DNA of 64,000 bases from Marmoricola sp. URHB0036 (GTDB lineage: Bacteria > Actinomycetota > Actinomycetes > Propionibacteriales > Nocardioidaceae): positions 1 through 64,000 of the forward strand of contig NZ_AUEP01000016.1 of assembly GCF_000426045.1 (NCBI RefSeq), given 5' to 3'. Positions 28,488-34,953 of the stretch are shown piece by piece (position 1 is the first letter of the stretch; every line of letters starts with the position of its first letter). The position numbers were made by a program, and so were the translations under genes. The notes under the pieces are model-generated. The model saw only the letters and a program-made list of their open reading frames with translations, did no database searches and was not told the origin of the DNA.

Positions 28488-29414
28488 GTCCGTGGTGCGC
28501 GCCGGCTCGGTCTCGGGGACCGTCGACAGAGGCACGGCAGCCACCGGGCAGGATGCGTGCTCCACCAACCAGACCGCTGTTGCGCCGAAGGTGAGCTCGG
28601 CCGCGCGTCCGCGACGGTGGATCCCGACCACGAGGAGTCGTACCTCATCGGCGAGGTCGACCAGCAGTCCACCGGGTGTGCCGTGCCGGATGACGCTGCT
28701 CACGACGACGTCGGGGTACCGTCGCCGCCGGTCCTGGATGGCTGCCGGCACGTCGAGGTGGTCCCCGTCGGCCCAGCTCGGCTCGGCGTACGGATCATCG
28801 GTCGGAGACGTCGGTCGGAAGTGCTGGGCATGCACGACATTCAGCGGCTCGCCGTGCAGCTGTGCCTGGGCGAAGGCGAAGTCGAGCACCTGCCCGGCCT
28901 CGTGGCTGTCGTCCACACCGACCGCGATGCCGTGGCGCGGCAACGGGACGGGGTCTGCCCGATGAACGACCACGGGGCAGCGAGCATGCCGGACCAAGGC
29001 CACTGCCGTCGATCCGAGGAGGAGAGTGCGTATGGGGCCTCGGCCTCGCGAACCCACGACCACGAGCTCGGCAATGACCGACACCTCAGGCAACACGACA
29101 CTGGGATCACCGATGCGGACCAGGTGGTGGATGGGCACGCCCGAGTGCGCGACGTTCGACTCCTGGAGGACGTGCTCGAGCAGCTCGGTGCCCTTGCGCA
29201 GCAAGGCTCGCCGGTGGGCGGTGCTCGGATCAGGTGCTCCCGGCTCCTGCCACGCCCGTGTGAGCGGGTGGATCGCGTGGAGCAGCGTGAGGGAGCGGCC
29301 CTCGATCCCGGCCTGCTCCAACGCCCAGTCCAGCGCGTTCCGCGAGGCGGGCGAGCCGTCGATCCCGACAACGATGGTCGCGGGTTCGACGTGTTGCTCG
29401 CCCTGGGGGGTCAC
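28449..29414 (-). CDS. Tandem universal stress protein
   Basis: This 321-residue protein has two UspA-fold domains. The first (about 12-155) starts with ATIVVGIDGSPASRNALDWA and ends with the nucleotide-binding signature VVGSRGRGPIRTLLLGSTA, so the first half should bind ATP. The second (about 163-300) ends LVVGIHRRGRAAELTFGATA, also close to consensus. The GTG at 29414 overlaps the stop of the upstream USP gene (GTGA) and is the start consistent with operon structure, though a slightly later start cannot be excluded. It is the last of three USP genes transcribed together. Its last 39 bp overlap the ackA 3' end on the other strand. Confidence 0.88.
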   Translation of the reverse strand: MTPQGEQHVEPATIVVGIDGSPASRNALDWALEQAGIEGRSLTLLHAIHPLTRAWQEPGAPDPSTAHRRALLRKGTELLEHVLQESNVAHSGVPIHHLVRIGDPSVVLPEVSVIAELVVVGSRGRGPIRTLLLGSTAVALVRHARCPVVVHRADPVPLPRHGIAVGVDDSHEAGQVLDFAFAQAQLHGEPLNVVHAQHFRPTSPTDDPYAEPSWADGDHLDVPAAIQDRRRRYPDVVVSSVIRHGTPGGLLVDLADEVRLLVVGIHRRGRAAELTFGATAVWLVEHASCPVAAVPLSTVPETEPARTTDSGEQTASLARDL

Positions 29415-30301
29415 GGCCTCGGGGCCGTCTCGCCCGCGGGGTGCACCTCGAGTGGGCAACGCGCCTCGTTGAGGAGGGCGCGCGCGACGTTGCCGAGGTG
29501 ATGGAGCGCGAGGCCGTGCCGCGGACGGGAGATGAGGAGCCGGTCCGCGTCGGCGGAGGCGTTCACGAGCGCGTGTGCGGCCTGGGCGTGCACGACCTCG
29601 GTTCGCACCTTGACGTCCGGGTGCTCGTCGCGACCTGCCTGCACGAGTCCGTCCAGCAGGTCTCGCTGTCTGCGGGCGTACTCGTCGCCTTCCGTGCGGT
29701 TGACGATGATGTCGTCGTAGCCCGATGGCGCCTTCCAGGCGTGCAGCACGACGAGTTCCGCGCCCAGCTCGTCCGCCAGGGCCAAACCGGCGCCGACGAG
29801 GTCGCCTGCGTGCTCCGGGTCCTTCACCCCCACGACGATGCGGCCGTGCTCGTGCGTCGGCTCCCACTCGGGTGCGACCACGACCACCGGGCACGCTGCT
29901 CGGGCCGCGACCCCCGCCACGATGTCACCGGTCCAGACGCGGCCGGCGAAAGATCGCCGCTCGGCGCCGAGAACCAGGAGGCTCGCCTCGTCGGAGCTTC
30001 CGGCGAGGGCTTGCACGCTGGTGTTGCCGGTGACCAGGTTCGTCTCGACCTCCAGCTCGGGAACCACGGTCTGGGCATGCTTGCGGGCGTGTTCGAGCAG
30101 CTGGAAGCCGTAGGACCGCAGGACATCTTCCGGCACGGCTGGGAGGCCGGCTGCCGGGGTGTAGCCCGGCGTCACGTGCAGGACCGAGAGCCGCGTGCTG
30201 ATCCTCCGAGCCTCGAGTGCGGCGTACTGCACGCCCTTCTGCGCGGCCGGGGTCTCATCGACCCCCACCGCCACGGGCGCGGTGTGCTGGTTGTTCGTCA
30301 T
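29411..30301 (-). CDS. Tandem universal stress protein (divergent nucleotide site)
   Basis: This 296-residue protein has two USP domains. Domain 1 begins HTAPVAVGVDETPAAQKGVQYA, domain 2 begins GRIVVGVKDPEHAGDL. The usual G-x2-G-x9-G-S segment is replaced by LGAERRSFAGRVWTGDIVAG in the first domain and ISRPRHGLALHHLGNVAR in the second, so ATP binding is uncertain, as in the copy at 9450. The start is ATG 30301 after GAGGAGATCGCC. The upstream gene ends 10 bp before it and the downstream gene overlaps it by 4 bp. The triplet probably responds together to DevR. Confidence 0.88.
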   Translation of the reverse strand: MTNNQHTAPVAVGVDETPAAQKGVQYAALEARRISTRLSVLHVTPGYTPAAGLPAVPEDVLRSYGFQLLEHARKHAQTVVPELEVETNLVTGNTSVQALAGSSDEASLLVLGAERRSFAGRVWTGDIVAGVAARAACPVVVVAPEWEPTHEHGRIVVGVKDPEHAGDLVGAGLALADELGAELVVLHAWKAPSGYDDIIVNRTEGDEYARRQRDLLDGLVQAGRDEHPDVKVRTEVVHAQAAHALVNASADADRLLISRPRHGLALHHLGNVARALLNEARCPLEVHPAGETAPRP

Positions 30302-30311
30302 GGCGATCTCC

Positions 30312-31199
30312 TCAGTGAGTTCTGGCAACGGGGACGACGGCGACCGGGACACCGGCGTTCTCGACCACCGCCACCGAGACCGAGCCGTAGAAGGCTTGGG
30401 CGAGGCGGCTGTCCTGGTGGGCCCCGACGACGATCAGGTTCATCCGTTCACCGAGCCGGACGAGAGCCTCCTGGGGGATCCCGCGGGCCATCGTGGTGGT
30501 GACGTGTACGTCGGGGTACTTCTCGGTCATGCCGGCCACGGCCTCGGAGAGGGCGATGCGCTCGTCCTGGAGGTCGGCGGGGCTGTCGGACACCACGTAG
30601 GCACCCATGGTCCCGGCGTGGATGTCCCACACGCAGTCGAGGATGGTGAGCGGCAGGCCGTGCAGCGAGGCCTGGCGGAACGCGAGCTCGAGCACGGGCT
30701 GCGACCCGGCGGAGGCGTCCACGCCGACCAGGATCCCGTTGCGGACCTTGCCGGCGTTCGTCGGGCGCACCACCACGACGGGGCAATGCGCGTGCCGCAC
30801 GAGGAAGACACTCGCCGAGCCCAGGAGCAGGCTGCGCAGCTGTCCGCGACCGCGCGATCCGACGACGAGCATGGCGGCGTGCTCGGAGAGCTGCAGCAGC
30901 GCCTCTCGGGGGTCGACGAGGTCGAAGACCTCGTGGACCTCGAGGTCAGGGGCTGTTGCCTCGACCTTGGCGCGAGCCTCGCTGAGCACCTCGTGTCCCG
31001 CGGCGTCCAGGATCGAGCGCGAGTCCCGGGAGTCGACGATGGCGGCATCCAGGAACGCCGGGGTGACCGAGTTGACGGTGTGGACCAGCGTCAGGGGGCG
31101 GTGCTCGGCCACCGCCTGCCCGATGGCCCAGTGGAGGGCACGCATCGAGTGGGGGGAGCCGTCGACACCGACGACGATGCTTCCGGGTTTGCTGTGCAT
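30312..31199 (-). CDS. Tandem universal stress protein, ATP-binding type
   Basis: This 295-residue protein is the first gene of the three-gene USP operon. It has two UspA-fold domains: the first begins PGSIVVGVDGSPHSMRALHWA and ends LVVGSRGRGQLRSLLLGSAS, a full nucleotide-binding signature; the second begins GILVGVDASAGSQP and has the weaker VGAHQDSRLAQAFYGSVS. The start is ATG 31199 (MHSKPGS) with AGGAGGAG upstream; the open frame upstream runs through the promoter and is rejected. Two or three DevR-like sites begin 57-98 bp upstream. Similar double USPs (Rv2623 type) belong to the mycobacterial DosR regulon. Confidence 0.92.
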   Translation of the reverse strand: MHSKPGSIVVGVDGSPHSMRALHWAIGQAVAEHRPLTLVHTVNSVTPAFLDAAIVDSRDSRSILDAAGHEVLSEARAKVEATAPDLEVHEVFDLVDPREALLQLSEHAAMLVVGSRGRGQLRSLLLGSASVFLVRHAHCPVVVVRPTNAGKVRNGILVGVDASAGSQPVLELAFRQASLHGLPLTILDCVWDIHAGTMGAYVVSDSPADLQDERIALSEAVAGMTEKYPDVHVTTTMARGIPQEALVRLGERMNLIVVGAHQDSRLAQAFYGSVSVAVVENAGVPVAVVPVARTH

Positions 31200-31255
31200 G
31201 ACTCCTCCTGGCTTCGAGATCGGGCGCGACTCGGTCGCTGCCTCCACCTTGCTCG

Positions 31256-31310
31256 GGGACCAGCTGTCCTCGGCAGGGCTCAACGTCCCGGGTCTCGGGA
31301 CCTCCGACCC
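31256..31310. promoter_or_regulatory. Row of DevR-like boxes upstream of the USP operon
   Basis: GGGCTCAACGTCCC (31276-31289) and GGGACCTCCGACCC (31297-31310) start 21 bp apart. A third, irregular dyad GGGACCAGCTGTCC lies at 31256-31269. The proximal standard site begins 77 bp upstream of the USP start codon, the same distance as at ppk2, the DoxX-like gene and the gene at 33863. Confidence 0.6.
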
Positions 31311-31349
31311 TGACCTCTCGGGACGCCTGGAGTCGCCCCGCACATGCAG

Positions 31350-31383
31350 AAGGCCGGTCACCGCAGCTGCGATGACCGGCCTT
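31350..31383 (-). terminator. Probable rho-independent terminator of the DoxX-like gene
   Basis: AAGGCCGGTCA (31350-31360) pairs perfectly with TGACCGGCCTT (31373-31383) around a 12-nt loop. It begins 12 bp after the DoxX-like stop, reading on the minus strand. The following tract is only weakly T-rich. It would insulate the USP promoter downstream. Confidence 0.65.
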
Positions 31384-31395
31384 CGCCCGGGGGTC

Positions 31396-32013
31396 CTACC
31401 GGAGGGCGGGGAAGCGTTCCACGGCCTCGGTCCTGGTCCACCAGCGGCCCAGGCCCCAGGTGTCGCCGGCGTTGGTCAGCGCCAGGGCGACGACCGTGAT
31501 GGCGCCGAGGACGTGCTCGTCGATGATCGGGTTGTTGGCCGGCGGCAGGACCACACTCCACATCAGCACGTAGAGCAGTCCACCGGCGACCGCCGCGAAC
31601 CGCATGCCCACCCCGAAGGTGAGTGCAGTTCCGATACCGAGCAGACCGAGCATGAACGCCCAGTCGGCCCAGGCTGCTCCCGCAATCGAGTGGTAGAAGT
31701 CCGTGAACGGACCATCGGCACCGAAGGCCAGGAAGCCCTTGGTGGGGCTGCCGCCATGGATCCAGGCCGCGTCGCCGAAGCGATCGACGGTCCCGTTCGG
31801 CGCGCGTCCGGTGGCGAACCCGAGGGCCAGGAGCTTGTCGAAGAACGCCCACAGGAACGTGAATCCGAAGGCGATGCGCAGGACCGCCAGTACGCGGCGT
31901 GCCGCAGTGGTCAGGGGGGCGGTGCCCGTGTTCTCGGCATCCGTCGTGGTGTGGGCCGCGTGGTGCGGGTGCGGCACGTCCAGGTGATCCATGGGGCTGT
32001 GACCGACGGGCAT
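31396..32013 (-). CDS. DoxX-family membrane protein
   Basis: This 205-residue protein has a histidine-rich, soluble N-terminus (MDHLDVPHPHHAAH) followed by about four hydrophobic helices with DoxX-type features (LRIAFGFTFLWAFFDKLLALG, GIGTALTFGVGMR). DoxX/DoxD proteins are subunits or relatives of thiosulfate:quinone oxidoreductase and of a mycobacterial membrane oxidoreductase complex. The histidine-rich leader might bind metal; that is speculative. The start is ATG 32013 after AGGAGG. It has its own paired DevR-like boxes and a terminator, so it is transcribed alone. It lies next to the second Acg-type gene, echoing the DoxX-Acg pair near 21 kb. Confidence 0.85.
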   Translation of the reverse strand: MPVGHSPMDHLDVPHPHHAAHTTTDAENTGTAPLTTAARRVLAVLRIAFGFTFLWAFFDKLLALGFATGRAPNGTVDRFGDAAWIHGGSPTKGFLAFGADGPFTDFYHSIAGAAWADWAFMLGLLGIGTALTFGVGMRFAAVAGGLLYVLMWSVVLPPANNPIIDEHVLGAITVVALALTNAGDTWGLGRWWTRTEAVERFPALR

Positions 32014-32088
32014 GACGTCCGCCTCCTTCGGTTGATCAGACAGTTGACCTTGTGACCTCAGGCTTTCGCGCGACGGGGACGGGTGGCA

Positions 32089-32124
32089 GAGCCGATGGTC
32101 ACTGATGTCGGGGGACTAGGTCCC
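32089..32124. promoter_or_regulatory. Tandem DevR-like boxes upstream of the DoxX-family gene
   Basis: GAGCCGATGGTCAC (32089-32102) and GGGGACTAGGTCCC (32111-32124) start 22 bp apart, 76 and 98 bp upstream of the start at 32013. The distal one is the better dyad. Confidence 0.6.
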
Positions 32125-32161
32125 GGTCGTGCGGGGGAGGGAACCGACCGGCAGCCCCGGG

Positions 32162-33124
32162 TCAGGGGAGCAGCACGTCCTCGAGATCTCGGCGAGGCGT
32201 GGGGACCTGCGGTGGACGCGAGCTCTCCTGCCATCCGACGTGGACCAGGACCTGCGGATGCCCGAGGTCGTCGAGCAGGCTGTGGCGCAGCTGCTGCCGG
32301 GTGCGCGCGACCTCGATCACCTGGGTCTCCGGCGTCAGGGACAGGCCACCCTGCGCAGCGAGGATCCAGATGGCGCTCAGCGCCTGGCCAGTGGCGAGCC
32401 AGGCCGACTGGTCGTCAGCCGAGGTGAACAGGAGCAGCAAGGCGTCGCTCGATCCCGTCCGTGCTGAGGAGGCACCGGGGTTGAAACGGTCCGGCGAACG
32501 CTCGACACCGCCGCTGGGGCGAGGCGAAGCGTTGCTGACGGGGACGCCGTCCACCGGGCTGTGTGCGATCCAGTCCTCCTGCTCCGTGGCGATGTCGGTG
32601 TTCTCGCGCTCTTCGCGCCCGGCCTCCTCGACGAGCGTCCCGACCCGCACCGCGAGTCCTGGGTCGGTGACGGGCAGCGCGTGGGCGCCCCAGCCGGTTG
32701 CCGCGTCGGCCAGGTGGTGCAGACGCGTGCCCGGGACCTCCCAGTCGGTGAATCCGCGACGGTCGGTCATCCGGTTCTCCAGTGCGGCCATCGTCTGCAC
32801 CGATGCGTCGGTGGTCTCACCGGGTTCGAGGTGGATGCGTGCCAGGAAGTCAGCGTTGTCGGGATCGGGTCGCAGGTGCGTCCCGGCCACGAGCCCGAAC
32901 CCCTCGGCGGCCACGACCAGGTGATGCAGCGCGGCGCCACAGCTGATCGTGAGCGCGCGGCCCTCGGGGTCGATCTGGTCGAGCTGGCGCCCGCGGTCGG
33001 CGTACAGCTCGACGGTGTCCGCGGCGGTCAGGCGCCACGCCCACGGTTGGGTGTTGTGGATGCTCGGTGCGCGACAGGCCATCCGGACGAGCTCGCGGGT
33101 CACCTTCATGGTCGGGGCAGTCAT
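32162..33124 (-). CDS. Acg-family nitroreductase-like protein (second copy)
   Basis: This 320-residue paralogue of the protein at 20108-21082 shares ACRAPSIHNTQPWAWRL, DPEGRALTISCGAALHH, NRMTDRRGFTDWEVPG and the C-terminal PQVLVHVGWQESSRPPQ. It should bind FMN in the Acg manner. The ATG at 33124 (MTAPTMKVTRE) has no visible ribosome-binding site, nor does the ATG five codons on. A DevR-like site lies only 37 bp upstream, where a DosR site would overlap the -35 element of a leaderless transcript, so leaderless translation from 33124 is plausible. The C-terminus PRRDLEDVLLP closely matches the PRRQLEDVLLT end of the first copy. Confidence 0.88.
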   Translation of the reverse strand: MTAPTMKVTRELVRMACRAPSIHNTQPWAWRLTAADTVELYADRGRQLDQIDPEGRALTISCGAALHHLVVAAEGFGLVAGTHLRPDPDNADFLARIHLEPGETTDASVQTMAALENRMTDRRGFTDWEVPGTRLHHLADAATGWGAHALPVTDPGLAVRVGTLVEEAGREERENTDIATEQEDWIAHSPVDGVPVSNASPRPSGGVERSPDRFNPGASSARTGSSDALLLLFTSADDQSAWLATGQALSAIWILAAQGGLSLTPETQVIEVARTRQQLRHSLLDDLGHPQVLVHVGWQESSRPPQVPTPRRDLEDVLLP

Positions 33125-33160
33125 GGTCTGATGGTGACGTGCACACGGTGGGCGCTGACA

Positions 33161-33196
33161 GAGACCGCAGACCCGTCACGTGTGGACCCAGGTCCC
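33161..33196. promoter_or_regulatory. Tandem DevR-like boxes upstream of the second Acg gene
   Basis: GAGACCGCAGACCC (33161-33174) and TGGACCCAGGTCCC (33183-33196) start 22 bp apart. The second contains the perfect dyad GGACC-CA-GGTCC. The first begins 37 bp upstream of the start codon, closer than at the other promoters. Confidence 0.6.
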
Positions 33197-33263
33197 GGCA
33201 CAGACATGGGAAAGTCTCCCGGGGCCGTGGCGCCCTGGGAGACCTTCGCACGAATCTCTGCAC

Positions 33264-33863
33264 TCAGACGGGTTGGGGCACCTTCTCCTCGGCCACGGGC
33301 ATGGGGGAGGACTCCTCAGCGCGGCGAGCGTGCCACAGGCCGAGCCCGGCGAGCAGGAGCAGGACCGCCGCACCGGCGAAGGCGGCGATGGCGGCGAAGC
33401 CGGCGATGGTCCCGATGGTGGCGAAGGCGTAGCCGTAGAGGAGCAGGCCTCGCAGGGTGTCGCCCATGAAGAGCGTCTGGCGCAGCTGACCCAGAGCCTG
33501 ACCATCAGGACTGGCCTTCTGGGCGTCGCTGAGTGCGATGAACTTCCCGCTGACCTGCTCGTAGGTCTGGCCCTGGGACGCCTCGTTCATGTGGGCGAGG
33601 ATGTAGTGGTCCGCGAACGCCTTGGCCTCGGGGCCGGTGTCCAACGCGCTGCCGCCGTACTGCTTGAGGGCTGCGGCATCGGCCTTCGGAAGGCCGCTGA
33701 GCGCCTCGCCCTCGGGCATCGTGATGCCCTGCATCGTGAGCTGGTTGTTCACCTGGTCGCCGATGAAGTTGTGTGCCCACAGGAGCAGGCCGCCGGCGAC
33801 GAGCAGGACCCCGACGAGGACCAGTCCCGTCGCTGAGATGAGCTTGTCGAATGCTGATCGCAT
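33264..33863 (-). CDS. Hypothetical membrane protein with two helices
   Basis: I do not recognise a named family. The 199-residue product has an N-terminal hydrophobic helix (LISATGLVLVGVLLVAGGLLLW, about residues 8-29), a predicted extracytoplasmic domain of about 100 residues with few hydrophobic stretches, and a second membrane region at about 140-180, ending in a short acidic tail. Similar small membrane proteins occur in actinobacterial stress clusters. The start is ATG 33863 (MRSAFDK) after GGAG; the frame upstream is rejected. DevR-like sites begin 79 bp upstream, so it is likely a member of the regulon. It may act in envelope maintenance, but nothing in the sequence proves it. Confidence 0.75.
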   Translation of the reverse strand: MRSAFDKLISATGLVLVGVLLVAGGLLLWAHNFIGDQVNNQLTMQGITMPEGEALSGLPKADAAALKQYGGSALDTGPEAKAFADHYILAHMNEASQGQTYEQVSGKFIALSDAQKASPDGQALGQLRQTLFMGDTLRGLLLYGYAFATIGTIAGFAAIAAFAGAAVLLLLAGLGLWHARRAEESSPMPVAEEKVPQPV

Positions 33864-33941
33864 GAGTTCTCCAGGGTCGTGGCGGTGAACTGCTGTCTCC
33901 GCGGTGCTGCTGACCCTAGAAAGGGGAGAGCTCGACGAGCA

Positions 33942-33978
33942 GGGTCGGACGACCCGACTCGGAGGTGCAGAAAGTCCC
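33942..33978. promoter_or_regulatory. DevR-like boxes upstream of the gene at 33863
   Basis: GGGTCGGACGACCC (33942-33955) is a perfect dyad in form GGGTCG-GA-CGACCC. A half-conserved site at 33965-33978, GTGCAGAAAGTCCC, starts 23 bp further on. The first begins 79 bp upstream of the start codon. Confidence 0.5.
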
Positions 33979-34000
33979 GTGGAGAGCGGCCCGAGCATCC

Positions 34001-34066
34001 GTGACCTTCGGCCCTTCGGGTGCAGTTCCTCCACGCGCGAGGCTCGAACCGAGGGTCCCCGGTCCG
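34001..34066. promoter_or_regulatory. DevR-like sites upstream of the E2-like acyltransferase
   Basis: GTGACCTTCGGCCC (34001-34014) and GGGTCCCCGGTCCG (34053-34066) match the core loosely. They are 52 bp apart, not the usual 22. The second ends 22 bp before the start at 34089, close for an activator site, so it may be coincidental. Confidence 0.35.
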
Positions 34067-34088
34067 GGATCCCGGACAGGAGCCCGTG

Positions 34089-34946
34089 ATGGTGTCACCC
34101 ATGCTGCAAGGTCGGACTGCACCCCCGCGAACCCGTCGTGGCACCAAGCTGCACGGGTGGCGCAAGCTGGCCGGGTCGTTCTGGGACCCGCCCGACGATC
34201 CGCAGTTCTACGGCGATCTCGAGCTCGATGCCGGCAACCTGATGGAGTACCTCCACGGGCTGCGTCAGCGAACGGGGACCCACGTCACCGTGACGCACGC
34301 CGTCGGGCGTGCTGTCGCGCACGGGCTCGACTGTGTGCCCGACCTGCGGGTGCGCCTTGCTCGGGGCCGTGAGTACGAGCGGGAGAGCACGGACGTCTTC
34401 TTCATCGTCGCTGCCGAAGGCGGAGAGCTCACCGGGTGCAAGGTGGAGCGGGCGAACGAGAAGTCCCTCGTCGAGATCGCCGACGAGCTGGGCTCCTCGC
34501 GACAGTCGATCTCGAGCGGGACCGACACCTCCTTCGGCAAGGCCAAGAAGATATTGGACCTGCTGCCTCCCCGGCTGCTGCGTTCGGCCATGAACCTCAG
34601 CGCCTGGCTCACCTCCGACCTGAATCTCGACCTGCCCGCCCTGGGCGTACGCCGACAGGCGTTCGGCGGCGCGATGATCACCTCGGTCGGGATGTGGGGG
34701 ATCACGCGGGCGTACTCGCCCCTGGCGGGCTACTACCGGGTGCCCGTACTGGTCCTCGTCGGGGCGGTCACCCAGCGGCCGGTCGCCGCCGCGGGTGAGG
34801 TCGTGATCCGGCCGATGCTGACCCTGACCGCGACGTTCGACCATCGGTACGCCGATGGCTTCCAGGCAGCGAAGTTCGCCCAGGCCGTGCAGGCCTACTG
34901 CGCCGACCCCTCAGCCTTCGAGCCGTCCGACGGGCCGGTCCGCTAG
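34089..34946 (+). CDS. Lipoyl-less 2-oxo acid dehydrogenase E2-like acyltransferase
   Basis: This 285-residue protein corresponds to the C-terminal catalytic domain of E2 (dihydrolipoamide acyltransferase), a chloramphenicol-acetyltransferase fold. It has no lipoyl or peripheral-subunit-binding domain; the N-terminus RTRRGTKLHGWRKL leads directly into the fold. The E2 catalytic motif is kept as TFDHRYADGFQAAKF with H252 and D256, and the preceding FGGAMITSVGMWGI segment fits the CoA channel. It may transfer acyl groups to a non-lipoyl acceptor or serve a structural role. The start is ATG 34089 after AGGAG; a GTG one codon earlier is possible. It is convergent with ppdK over 7 bp and lies near E1 genes 3.5 kb away, but shares no operon with them. 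Confidence 0.78.
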   Translation: MVSPMLQGRTAPPRTRRGTKLHGWRKLAGSFWDPPDDPQFYGDLELDAGNLMEYLHGLRQRTGTHVTVTHAVGRAVAHGLDCVPDLRVRLARGREYERESTDVFFIVAAEGGELTGCKVERANEKSLVEIADELGSSRQSISSGTDTSFGKAKKILDLLPPRLLRSAMNLSAWLTSDLNLDLPALGVRRQAFGGAMITSVGMWGITRAYSPLAGYYRVPVLVLVGAVTQRPVAAAGEVVIRPMLTLTATFDHRYADGFQAAKFAQAVQAYCADPSAFEPSDGPVR

Positions 34947-34953
34947 CTTCCCG

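Noticed and set aside
33205-33220. A third DevR-like site upstream of the second Acg gene
   Set aside because: Only a GTC half-site remains; spacing of 22 bp fits but the match is too weak.
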